Shown piece by piece: positions 16,752-27,035 of a stretch of DNA of 64,000 nt. The notes below the pieces were generated by a model. The model was given only the letters and a program-made list of their open reading frames with translations, made no database searches and was not told where the DNA came from. Position 1 is the first letter of the stretch. Every line of letters begins with the position of its first letter. Source of the DNA: an uncultured Mucispirillum sp. (GTDB lineage: Bacteria; Chrysiogenota; Deferribacteres; Deferribacterales; Mucispirillaceae); NCBI GenBank assembly GCA_944325215.1, contig CALUZC010000005.1, positions 1-64,000 on the forward strand, given 5' to 3'. The position numbers and the translations under genes were made by a program.

Positions 16752-18011
16752 GTGTCTATTGTTAGGCCTTTTAGAGGCGTTAGGTATAATACAGAACAAG
16801 TATTATTAAAAAATGTTATTACTCCACCTTACGATGTAATCTCTCCAGAAATGAGAGAGCATTTTCTTGCAAAATCACCATATAATGTGGTGCAAATTGA
16901 TTTACCTGTAGGTGATGATGACAGATATACTGTCGCAGGTAATTTATATCGTAAGTGGAAGGAAGATGGGATTTTACAAAAAGATAAGGAAAAATCTTTT
17001 TATCTTTATGAACAAGTTTATGAATATGGTGGTAAATCATATGTTCGTTCAGGTTTTGTAGGAGCCTTAAAATTATCAGAATTTGGCAAGGGGCAGGTTT
17101 TTCCACATGAAAAAACATTATCAGGCCCTAAAGTTGATAGATATGAATTAATGAAAGCTTCAAAAGCTAATTTTTCGCAAATTTTTGGTTTATATCAAGA
17201 TAGTGAAAACAGGCTTTCAAGTTTATTTAATGATGTAAAAAAAACAATGCCTGCAGCTTCTGCTGTTGATGAAAATGGTGTAAAACATTCTGTTTGGGCG
17301 ATTAGTGATGAAGAAAGCATTACAAAAATAGAAAGCTTCATGCGTGATAAATCAATTTATATTGCAGATGGTCACCACAGATATGAAACAGCATTAAAAT
17401 ACAGAGATGATATGCGTGTAGAAGAAGGACTTACAGAAGGGGAAGAACGTAATTATGACTATGTTATGATGATGTTTGTGAACTTTATGGACGAAGGTTT
17501 GAAAGTTTTCCCTACACACAGGGTTATTGATGTTGCAGATGATTTTGATGATAAAGTATTTCTTGACTATGCATCATCACTTTTTGAGATAACCCCGATT
17601 ACTGATCAGCCTGCAGCAGAAACATACTTAAAAGAACATATAGATAATGCTGGTGCATGGGTATATTATGGTAAGCAGGGTATATATGGCATGAATTTGC
17701 TTGCAGAATCTTATGAAAACCTGCATACAGTTTATAGAAAAGTAAGCACATATTTACTAGAAGACCTTGTTTTAAAAGGTTATTTTAAATACAGTGATGA
17801 AAGATTGCTTGCAAAAGCAGGTATCCATTTTATACAAACCTGGCAGGAAATAGATGAGTATAAAAAATCACACTCATCAGTGGCATTTATACTGAATGGG
17901 GAACATATGGAATCTATTAGAGATGTTTCTGAGCAAGGGCTTGTAATGCCGCAAAAATCAACTTATTTCTATCCAAAATTAGCTACAGGATTATTGTTTA
18001 ATGATTTATAA
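16752..18011 (+). CDS. DUF1015 family protein
   Basis: A 419-residue soluble protein of the DUF1015 family, whose biochemical role is not established. Family hallmarks: IVRPFRGVRYN at the start, NVITPPYDVISPE, VFPHEKTLSGPK, and IYIADGHHRYETAL near the middle, a His-rich motif that looks like an active site. The start is GTG 16752, 9 bases after AGGAGG. A strong hairpin terminator follows, so it ends its transcript. Confidence 0.92.
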   Translation: MSIVRPFRGVRYNTEQVLLKNVITPPYDVISPEMREHFLAKSPYNVVQIDLPVGDDDRYTVAGNLYRKWKEDGILQKDKEKSFYLYEQVYEYGGKSYVRSGFVGALKLSEFGKGQVFPHEKTLSGPKVDRYELMKASKANFSQIFGLYQDSENRLSSLFNDVKKTMPAASAVDENGVKHSVWAISDEESITKIESFMRDKSIYIADGHHRYETALKYRDDMRVEEGLTEGEERNYDYVMMMFVNFMDEGLKVFPTHRVIDVADDFDDKVFLDYASSLFEITPITDQPAAETYLKEHIDNAGAWVYYGKQGIYGMNLLAESYENLHTVYRKVSTYLLEDLVLKGYFKYSDERLLAKAGIHFIQTWQEIDEYKKSHSSVAFILNGEHMESIRDVSEQGLVMPQKSTYFYPKLATGLLFNDL

Positions 18012-18050
18012 TAAAAAATCCTGCTTATTATAATAAGCAGGATTTTTATT
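18012..18050. terminator. Strong terminator after the DUF1015 gene
   Basis: A long near-perfect palindrome centred on CTTATTATAATAAG, with AAAAAATCCTG on the left and CAGGATTTTT on the right, ends in T runs in both directions. It starts directly behind the DUF1015 stop. Confidence 0.9.
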
Positions 18051-18115
18051 TAAGCCATTTCTTTTATACAAATCTTATATTATCAAAAAAATACATTGTT
18101 GCCAGTTTTATCATG

Positions 18116-18148
18116 AGCCCAATAATACTCGTCGCATTTTATTAGGCT
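18116..18148. repeat. Hairpin with CTCGTCGCAT loop, related to 12895-12925
   Basis: AGCC-C-AATAA (18116-18125) pairs with TTATT-A-GGCT (18139-18148) around a loop containing CTCGTCGCAT. The element at 12895-12925 has the same plan: a stem, a C/A bulge pair, a second stem and a loop containing CTCACCGCAT. It stands 8 bp before the TACACGC palindrome, as if the two form one composite unit. Confidence 0.5.
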
Positions 18149-18156
18149 GCTAAGGT

Positions 18157-18189
18157 AACTAAACTTGGATACACGCTCCAAGTTTAGTT
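18157..18189. repeat. TACACGC-loop palindrome
   Basis: A perfect 12-bp stem, AACTAAACTTGG (18157-18168) with 18178-18189, encloses ATACACGCT. The loop core matches the 12655 and 12933 elements while the arms differ in compensating fashion. It lies in the 250-bp gap between convergent genes, after the DUF1015 terminator. The rest of the gap shows nothing I can name. Confidence 0.7.
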
Positions 18190-18261
18190 CAATAGATTAA
18201 TTTTAAATGTATCTAATTTTTATTATTTCAAATTTAAAAATAATAAACTATTTTTTACAGT

Positions 18262-19368
18262 TTATAAGATATGTTTACCATCTTTATAAACAAGCACGCC
18301 ATCAGCTTCTACTGTTCCACCATTTTTCATATCTTTTATTAAGTCCCAGTGCAGTGCAGAAATATTTTTTCCACCAACTTCCTGATAGCTTGCTCCAATT
18401 GCTAAATGCATTGATTTACCAATTTTTTCATCAAAGAGTATATTTTTTGTAGGGATTTGGATATTATCATTTAATCCAAAAGCAATTTCTCCAGCAAAGC
18501 GAGAGCCATCGTCCATATCAAGCATTTTATGTAGGAAATCCTGCCCCTTTTCAGCACGAGCTTCTACGACTTTGCCTTTTTCAAACCTTAAAAATACATT
18601 TTTAGCTTCTACTCCATTATAAGTAGTAGGAATATCAAATAAAATTGTTCCTTCTGCACTATCTTCCACAGGGCTTGTAAAAACTTCTCCGTCTGGCATA
18701 TTTCTGTAACCACAGCAGTTTTCCCATTTTCTCCCTTCTACTTTTAATTTTAAATCAGTATCTTTTCCTTTAATATGCAGCCATTTTGTGCCTGTCATTC
18801 TTTTAACAATTGCTTCCTGCTCTGCTTCTACTTTTTTCCAAGCTGCAATAGGGTCATCTTCATTTAATTTGCAGGCTTCATAAACAAAAGCAGAGTATTC
18901 ATCTAATGACATTTCTGCATCTTGAGCCATAGATTGATTAGGATATGGGCATAATGACCAGCGAAATTTTCCTTCCAACTCTCTTTTATTCATGATTTCT
19001 CTAACAGGTAGTGCAGTTTTACGCATTAAAGCTATTTTTTGATGGTCTGCATTTGTAAGTGATTTTGTATTGATAGTAGAATCAATATAAATATATGCAG
19101 TCATAATTTCAGCTTGTTTTAAATCAAATTCAGGAAGATATGTAAGTTGTTCTTGAGAGCCATATTTTGCCATATATTCTTGGCTTTCTGGAATAAAAAG
19201 CCTTAAAAATGGATATGCACCTAATTTAATAACTTCTTTATACATTGCTTTAATTAATGGTTCTGCAGAAGTTTCTGCTTTTATTTGAACTACATCACCT
19301 TTTTTTAAATTTAGTGAATGGTGTGTAATTAATTTTGCAAGTTTTTCTTCGTATGAAATGTATTTCAT
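18262..19368 (-). CDS. M29 family metallo-aminopeptidase
   Basis: About 368 residues, the AmpS/AmpT/PepS-type leaf of family M29. The C-terminal half has the expected metal-ligand set: Glu in DGEVFTSP, Glu in FAGEIAFGLN, His in KSMHLAIG, and HWD in ALHWDLI. These enzymes remove N-terminal residues using two divalent metal ions. I start at ATG 19368, 6 bases after GAGG; the in-frame GTG at 19380 overlaps that Shine-Dalgarno. It is monocistronic, convergent with the DUF1015 gene. Confidence 0.93.
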   Translation of the reverse strand: MKYISYEEKLAKLITHHSLNLKKGDVVQIKAETSAEPLIKAMYKEVIKLGAYPFLRLFIPESQEYMAKYGSQEQLTYLPEFDLKQAEIMTAYIYIDSTINTKSLTNADHQKIALMRKTALPVREIMNKRELEGKFRWSLCPYPNQSMAQDAEMSLDEYSAFVYEACKLNEDDPIAAWKKVEAEQEAIVKRMTGTKWLHIKGKDTDLKLKVEGRKWENCCGYRNMPDGEVFTSPVEDSAEGTILFDIPTTYNGVEAKNVFLRFEKGKVVEARAEKGQDFLHKMLDMDDGSRFAGEIAFGLNDNIQIPTKNILFDEKIGKSMHLAIGASYQEVGGKNISALHWDLIKDMKNGGTVEADGVLVYKDGKHIL

Positions 19369-19526
19369 TATACGCCTCACTTATGTATTTTAAATTATTA
19401 TTGAAAATAAATATTTTTTCATATATCCTATATAAATATAGTTATGCTTAAATAGGTTTGAATGTCAATATTTTTTAATACTATTTTCATATTTCTGCAA
19501 ACTTATGTAACAAAAAAGAGATTATT

Positions 19527-20534
19527 ATGAAAAAATTCATATTTCTAGTATTTATAACATTGATTGTATCTGGTAATATTTTTGCTCAAAATGATTTTGG
19601 GTTTATGCAGCTTCTTACACCAAAAGATTATTTTGCTTCTGGTAATATTTCATATTATTATGGAAACGATGGTGGGTTTGAATTTTGGTTTGATAATGCA
19701 TCATTAGTAATTAATGACTTTTTAGATATCAATAAACCATACAATAATGCACCATCATTAAAAAAATTTTTAAGTAATGCAAAGGAAGTATTATACCTAA
19801 ATGATGGAACAGTGGTAATATATAGAACAAATGATGATAACAGCTGTTATAGCAATCCTAAAAATAATTGTATTTATTCACCTTTATACATTAGAAAGAT
19901 TAACAAAAAGAGTTTGACAGGTAATATTTCATTGTATAGAATAGATAAAAGCATACCAGTAACAAAATATGATGTTATAAACTTTCCAGTGGGTGCTGTT
20001 TTATATTCTATGGTTATGGAATCGCCAGCCTATGATTTTAGTGTATTTACTGAATTTGATAGTTTGGTATGCATTAAAAATGAAGAAGATATATGTAAAG
20101 GTGTAATAAATCAAGGTGAACTAGATAAGATTGCATTATTTGAATTAGATTATTTAGGTAAAGATAATATATTTTTGTATAAAGATACTGGGGAGTCTTT
20201 AGTTTATAAAGTTGATTTAGGTAATAATATACTTACACCATATAATAAATCATGTATATTATCACAAACAGAAGGTGATGATTTTAAGAAATGCGAAATA
20301 GCAGATATGCCTAAAGGTTCAATTAAGCAGTTTCATCACCCTAATGGCTATGTTTACTGGCAAATGTATTTTAATAACCCATTACTTGATAATATTATAT
20401 ATTGGATTAATGAGAGAGGTGAACCTTTTAAAGTCTATACAAACAGTCATTTAGTATATAATTCTAGTTTATTTAACAGCACAGCTTCGGAATTGATTAT
20501 GGATAAGATAACTCAAAAAAATAACAGGAGGTAA
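19527..20534 (+). CDS. Secreted protein of unknown function
   Basis: A 335-residue protein with a clear signal peptide (MKKFIFLVFITLIVSGNIFA, then QNDFGF). The mature part is rich in Tyr, Asn and Asp with repeated beta-like stretches (KEVLYLNDGTVVIYR, HHPNGYVYWQMYF) and several Cys that could pair in the periplasm. I do not recognise the family. It is followed immediately by a TetR-family regulator whose Shine-Dalgarno lies inside its last codons, so the two are one operon. An AGAG precedes the ATG at 19527. Confidence 0.75.
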   Translation: MKKFIFLVFITLIVSGNIFAQNDFGFMQLLTPKDYFASGNISYYYGNDGGFEFWFDNASLVINDFLDINKPYNNAPSLKKFLSNAKEVLYLNDGTVVIYRTNDDNSCYSNPKNNCIYSPLYIRKINKKSLTGNISLYRIDKSIPVTKYDVINFPVGAVLYSMVMESPAYDFSVFTEFDSLVCIKNEEDICKGVINQGELDKIALFELDYLGKDNIFLYKDTGESLVYKVDLGNNILTPYNKSCILSQTEGDDFKKCEIADMPKGSIKQFHHPNGYVYWQMYFNNPLLDNIIYWINERGEPFKVYTNSHLVYNSSLFNSTASELIMDKITQKNNRR

Positions 20535-20542
20535 TGATTTGT

Positions 20543-21145
20543 ATGAGAGAATCCCACAGGTCTATTGAAACAAAAGAACGTTTTAAAAAAGCTTTTTTTA
20601 CTTTATATGCTGAAAGAAAGATTGAAACCATTACTATTAAAGAAGTTGCAGACTTAGCAGGATTTAACCGAGGAACGTTTTATTTATATTATAAAAGTAT
20701 TTATGATTTACTTCAAAAAACAGAGCAGGAATTATTAGAAGATTTTGCCAAAAGGGTAGATTATCATTTAAAGCTTTATTACAGTAAAATTGATAATCCA
20801 GATGAAAAAGTATTTCAAGATATGCAGGAAAACTTCTTAAAGAATGGTGAATATTTTAAAGTTTTAAATGGTGAAAATGGTGACCCACGTTTTAAAGCTA
20901 AAATGAAAAATATTGTAAAAGATGCTTATAGAAAACATTTAAATGTAGATAGCAGCAAAAGGGTAAGTAAATTTGAATATCTGCTGGAATATTTGGTGGA
21001 AGCAAATACTTCAATTATCCAATACTGGCTTATGAACAGGGATAAAGATACCCCAAGAATAACAATAAAAGATGTAGGGGATATTATGCATTTTGTAAGC
21101 GAGCATGGATTTAAGAAAGCATTTGAAACATTTACTTCAAAATAA
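20543..21145 (+). CDS. TetR-family transcriptional regulator
   Basis: About 200 residues. The N-terminal helix-turn-helix fits TetR: ETKERFKKAFFTLYAERKIE, then ITIKEVADLAGFNRGTFYLYYKSIYDLL. The C-terminal ligand domain is closest in style to TetR_C regulators of the YkgK/DhaS group, but the ligand cannot be told. ATG 20534 overlaps the previous stop (TAATG) but is only 2 bases from AGGAGG; ATG 20543, 11 bases away, is the more usable start. Unusually, its operon partner is a secreted orphan rather than a pump or enzyme. Confidence 0.88.
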   Translation: MRESHRSIETKERFKKAFFTLYAERKIETITIKEVADLAGFNRGTFYLYYKSIYDLLQKTEQELLEDFAKRVDYHLKLYYSKIDNPDEKVFQDMQENFLKNGEYFKVLNGENGDPRFKAKMKNIVKDAYRKHLNVDSSKRVSKFEYLLEYLVEANTSIIQYWLMNRDKDTPRITIKDVGDIMHFVSEHGFKKAFETFTSK

Positions 21146-21150
21146 AAAAA

Positions 21151-21172
21151 CTGCCAAAGTTTTCTTTGGCAG
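21151..21172. terminator. Hairpin after the TetR gene
   Basis: A perfect 9-bp stem, CTGCCAAAG (21151-21159) and CTTTGGCAG (21164-21172) with a TTTT loop. An A run precedes it and only a broken T run follows. The same core recurs at 21363-21384 behind enolase. Confidence 0.55.
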
Positions 21173-21242
21173 GTAAGATTTTGTAAAAAGTCATTTATGT
21201 TTTATTTTTAAAATAGTAAATGTTATTTAAATTGATTTGATG

Positions 21243-21276
21243 AGCAAAATTTAGAGCGTGTATCTAGGTTTAGTTT
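21243..21276 (-). repeat. Decayed TACACGC-loop element (inverted)
   Basis: On the minus strand it reads AAACTAAACCTAG, then ATACACGCT, then CTAAATTTTGCT. The loop matches the elements at 12655, 12933 and 18157, and the two inner arms pair (TAG/CTA), but the outer arms look like one arm from each of the other two types and pair only partly. It lies in the 249-bp gap between convergent tetR and eno genes. Confidence 0.5.
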
Positions 21277-21356
21277 TCATTTAATGTCTGAATAAAGAGA
21301 AGTAAGAATTATTAGGTTTATAAAAGACTAGCGAAAAAAATGTATTTTAGATAAGC

Positions 21357-21390
21357 TAAACCCTGCCAAAGTTTTCTTTAGCAGGGTTTA
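21357..21390 (-). terminator. Terminator after enolase
   Basis: TAAACCCTGCCAAAG (21357-21371) pairs with CTTTAGCAGGGTTTA (21376-21390), with one mismatch and a TTTT (AAAA on the minus strand) loop. It lies 4 bp past the eno stop. The inner 22 bases are a near copy of 21151-21172. Confidence 0.65.
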
Positions 21391-21394
21391 TTTA

Positions 21395-24121
<2,727 letters not shown>

Positions 24122-24129
<8 letters not shown>

Positions 24130-24814
24130 TAGAAATTTACCAGTAAATATATACGGCGATAAAAAAATTATTAATACATATGACGGCTCTTACACTTTTT
24201 ATAGTATGGAGTATAATGAATCATACAAAACAAAATCAGTAGGAGCCTATGCTGAAAGTCTGCATAAATTTGTAAATGGCACTGAAATTATAAAAAGGGC
24301 AGAAAAAAGTGATATAAGAGTATTAGATATTTGCTTTGGTTTAGGGCTAAATTTAGCTGTTACAATAGATGAAGCATTAAAACATAATATAACAAATAAA
24401 ATACATATAGTATCCGTTGAAAAAGATGCAAGCCTTTTGCATATTGTTAAAAATACACATATTTTAATGCCTAATGCAGGGTATAAAGTGCTGCGTAAGT
24501 TAATAAATAATGGTATATATAACAATTTTTCTTTAGAATATTATATTCAAGATGCAGTAGAATTTATATACTCTTTAGACCATAAATTTGATGTAATATA
24601 TTTTGATCCATTTTCAAAAAAGCATAATAGTGAAATGTGGAGCGATAAAATGATTAATAAACTTTATTCTCTACTGCGTGATAATGGGGTGCTAACTACT
24701 TATGCTTCAAGCAAAGCCATAAAAGAAAGTTTTTTAAATGCAGGCTTTAATATTTCAAGCTTAACTTCTCTTGGCTCTCGTTATCAGCCAGCTACAAAAG
24801 CTGTGAAAAAATAG
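24122..24814 (+). CDS. MnmC-like SAM-dependent methyltransferase (probable ATA start)
   Basis: About 230 residues. The SAM motif VLDICFGLGLNLAVT and the later FDVIYFDPFSKKHNSEMW with DNGVLTTYASS match the MnmC/DUF752 methyltransferase domain. The family N-terminal signature (TYDGSYTFYS, then YNESYKTKSVGAYAE) begins upstream of the first ATG (24206). The frame is open back to a TAA at about 24095 and contains no ATG, GTG or TTG. ATA 24122 has AAGGGG ahead of it (last G 7 bases away) and spans the radical SAM stop. Loss of one base in the preceding A6/G4 runs would instead fuse it to the radical SAM frame. Confidence 0.75.
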
Positions 24815-24830
24815 CAGTATATATTCTTTT

Positions 24831-24858
24831 TTGATATTGTATTCAATTTTGTTATACT
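24831..24858 (+). promoter_or_regulatory. Orphan candidate promoter ahead of a gene-free stretch
   Basis: TTGATA (24831-24836), 16 bases, TATACT (24853-24858). The next 270 bp up to the tRNAs hold no reading frame I can support; they are strongly AT-rich. Either this is an upstream tRNA promoter or it drives a small RNA. Sequence judgement only. Confidence 0.35.
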
Positions 24859-25089
24859 CTACTTGTAAAAATAATATTGTTATTCTACAAAAGCTTATAC
24901 ATTAAGATATAACTATGCAAAAATTAAATATATAATTATCATCTTAATTTAAAAGTTGTTGATAAAATATATCTCGGTAAAGTTGGTGCTTAAAATAAGT
25001 TCGAATATGATTTGACAAAAAATTCTATTATTATTTCTAATTGATATATATAAAAAATTTACAAATTTAAAAATTAATAAAATTTTTTA

Positions 25090-25118
25090 TTGACTTTATT
25101 TTTTAAATCATATATATA
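25090..25118 (+). promoter_or_regulatory. tRNA operon promoter
   Basis: TTGACT (25090-25095), 17-base spacer, TATATA (25113-25118), placed 11 bases before the tRNA-Gly 5' end. A textbook layout for a stable-RNA promoter. A second TTGACA lies at 25012-25017 without an equally good -10. Confidence 0.65.
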
Positions 25119-25129
25119 TTAATTCCCAT

Positions 25130-25202
25130 GCGGGTGTAGCTCAGTTGGTAGAGCGTGACCTTGCCAAGGTTGAGGTCGCGAGTTCGAGTCTCGTCACCCG
25201 CT
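25130..25202 (+). tRNA. tRNA-Gly (GCC)
   Basis: A complete cloverleaf: acceptor GCGGGTG/CACCCGC, D arm AGCTCAGTTGGTAGAGCG, anticodon loop in CCTTGCCAAGG (anticodon GCC), T arm with GTTCGAGTC. No encoded CCA: a T run follows. Shares a transcript with tRNA-Cys 16 bases downstream. Confidence 0.97.
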
Positions 25203-25218
25203 TTTTTTATATTTGTGT

Positions 25219-25289
25219 GGCGACGTGGCCGAGTGGTTAGGCAGAGGCCTGCAAAGCCTTGTACTCCGGTTCAAATCCGGACGTCGCCT
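25219..25289 (+). tRNA. tRNA-Cys (GCA)
   Basis: Cloverleaf with acceptor GGCGACG/CGTCGCC, D arm GGCCGAGTGGTTAGGC, anticodon loop CTGCAAA (anticodon GCA) and T arm CCGGTTCAAATCCGG. CCA is not encoded. Followed by a short T run. Confidence 0.96.
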
Positions 25290-25355
25290 TTTCTTTTCTT
25301 CTCTAATATTTCAATGGTTATAATACACTTTATAGATATATAATGCGAGGTAAAT

Positions 25356-25805
25356 ATGAGAATATATATTGCTGTATTTCTAATATTCTGCACTGGTTTT
25401 TCTGTTTTTGCTTATGAAAAAGCATGCCCAACATGTAATTTTGTTGTTATTGAAAAATCAGCTAATACTAAAGAATGTAAGGAATATTATAAGTATTTTT
25501 TTGAAAAAAAGAGAATAGATAAAGCATATGAGGAATTTGGTGCATATTTTGTCCCTAATCACAAATATGCTGAATATTGGAAACGTTTTTTACCTGAATC
25601 AAATGAAAAATATACTGTAGATAGGCAGTATGTAAATAATTCATACGTTATGATGTTTTATGAAATTATACCTAAAAAAATTCATATTAAAGAAGGTAAG
25701 AAAGCAAATATAGAAATGGTGGTAGATAAAGAACGCTATTATTTTCAACTACAGGAAGTTGATAATGGCACAGAAATATCATCATGCTATTCTATTTTAA
25801 AATAA
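25356..25805 (+). CDS. Small exported protein, unknown function
   Basis: 149 residues with a signal peptide (MRIYIAVFLIFCTGFSVFA) and a mature part starting YEKACPTCNF, with CxxC near the new N-terminus. The body is rich in Tyr and Lys (YYKYFFEKKRIDKAYEEFGA, then WKRFLP), and the helix-then-strand pattern faintly recalls NTF2/SnoaL folds, but I cannot assign it. GAGG stands 6 bases before the ATG. No operon partner within 90 bp; a thiol-disulfide lipoprotein follows. Confidence 0.7.
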   Translation: MRIYIAVFLIFCTGFSVFAYEKACPTCNFVVIEKSANTKECKEYYKYFFEKKRIDKAYEEFGAYFVPNHKYAEYWKRFLPESNEKYTVDRQYVNNSYVMMFYEIIPKKIHIKEGKKANIEMVVDKERYYFQLQEVDNGTEISSCYSILK

Positions 25806-25897
25806 ATTTGTAAAAAATATGTAATATATATATGTGGTTGTTTAATAAATACGTGAAATATGATAGAACCACAAGAAATATAGTTAAGGAGCATTAA

Positions 25898-26902
25898 ATG
25901 AAAAAAATACTTTTGCTTATACCTGCTTTAATTATTGTATTAGCAGGCTGTAAAGAAAATGCAGATGCTACACAAACAAATAATGAACAAGTATCTATTC
26001 AAAAAACAGACGTTGCACAAGCAAGTAATGGAGAAGTTTCTATTCCAAAAGCAGATGTTGCACAGTTTGAAAAATATATTAAAGAAATAGAAGGTGCAAA
26101 TTCAAACGTTAAAGTTGAAAAATTAACTGATATTAGTGAAATGCCTGGTTTTGCATATGTAAAACTTATGGTTGAACGTGATGGGCAAAAACAAGAGAAA
26201 AATATAATTACTAATGGCAGGCTTTTAATTGATGCTGAAATAATTGATTTAAAAGAAAGAAAATCACTTACAAGCCGTTTAGAATTTAACTACGCTAAAC
26301 CAAAAGATATTGATGTATCAGGTCTTACACTTGCAGGTGGAAAAAAAGATGGAAAAACTGTAATTGTTGAAATTACTGATTTTCAATGCCCATATTGTAA
26401 AGAAGCAAATAAACTTTTCAAACAAAAATTAAAAAATAAAAGTGATTATGCATTATATATTATTCATATGCCTTTAGATATGCACCCAAATGCCCGCATT
26501 ATGGCACAAATATTTGAAGCAGGTATGAAAATGGGTAAAAATTTTAAAAATGACCTGTTTGAATTTGATGCTGAAAAATTAATAGATTCAACTGCCAAAA
26601 AATATCAAGCAGATAAAAATAATGCTGGAGAAAATGCAGAACAGTTGACTCAAGAAGACGTAAACAAAATCTTTAAATTAGTAGATGAAGCATTAGTTGA
26701 AGAATTTGCTAAACAAACATCAAACCCAGAAAAATTTAAATCATTAGTTTACTCTACAGAAATAGTAGATATAGTTAATGCAAGCATTAAAAAAGCAGAA
26801 GAATTAGGCGAACGTTCTACACCAGCTTTTTACATTAATGGTAAAAATATACAAGGTTATAATGCACCATTATTAAATCAAGTATTAGATGAAGTAAAAT
26901 AA
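25898..26902 (+). CDS. DsbC/DsbA-like thiol-disulfide lipoprotein
   Basis: 334 residues. A lipoprotein signal ends in VLAGC (lipid-modified Cys18). A short low-complexity linker holds an imperfect duplication (QVSIQKTDVAQ, EVSIPKADVAQ). Residues about 55-125 resemble the DsbC dimerisation part, and a thioredoxin fold follows with CPYC at 164-167 (DFQCPYCKEANKLF), a helical insert and the cis-Pro strand RSTPAFYINGK. It probably isomerises or oxidises disulfides in the periplasm. AAGGAG precedes the ATG, and a strong terminator follows. Confidence 0.88.
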   Translation: MKKILLLIPALIIVLAGCKENADATQTNNEQVSIQKTDVAQASNGEVSIPKADVAQFEKYIKEIEGANSNVKVEKLTDISEMPGFAYVKLMVERDGQKQEKNIITNGRLLIDAEIIDLKERKSLTSRLEFNYAKPKDIDVSGLTLAGGKKDGKTVIVEITDFQCPYCKEANKLFKQKLKNKSDYALYIIHMPLDMHPNARIMAQIFEAGMKMGKNFKNDLFEFDAEKLIDSTAKKYQADKNNAGENAEQLTQEDVNKIFKLVDEALVEEFAKQTSNPEKFKSLVYSTEIVDIVNASIKKAEELGERSTPAFYINGKNIQGYNAPLLNQVLDEVK

Positions 26903-26928
26903 TATTAAAATATGTAAAATAATCATAT

Positions 26929-26957
26929 AACCCCTGAAAATAATTCAGGGGTTTTTT
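26929..26957 (+). terminator. Terminator after the DsbC-like gene
   Basis: A perfect 10-bp stem, AACCCCTGAA (26929-26938) with TTCAGGGGTT (26944-26953), and a run of six T at the end of the right arm. A clean intrinsic terminator. Confidence 0.92.
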
Positions 26958-26979
26958 ATTGAAAATTTATTTTAATCAC

Positions 26980-27008
26980 TTGTAAAAATAATAAATATCT
27001 TGTAAAAT
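26980..27008 (+). promoter_or_regulatory. Candidate promoter of the mutL operon
   Basis: TTGTAA (26980-26985), 17 bases, TAAAAT (27003-27008), 27 bases before the mutL ATG and just after a terminator, so a promoter is required here. Confidence 0.5.
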
Positions 27009-27035
27009 AGTATAAATTAATTTTAAGGATTATAC

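Noticed and set aside
16819-17118. A 99-codon minus-strand frame inside the DUF1015 gene
   Set aside because: Composition is a mirror of the coding strand (His/Leu-rich); the plus-strand gene has a Shine-Dalgarno and family motifs.
24206-24814. ATG 24206 as the start of the MnmC-like gene
   Set aside because: It would cut through the conserved N-terminal signature and has no Shine-Dalgarno in good position.
25155-25343. A 62-codon plus-strand frame across the two tRNA genes
   Set aside because: It lies over clear tRNA-Gly and tRNA-Cys cloverleaves and is a by-product of their sequence.
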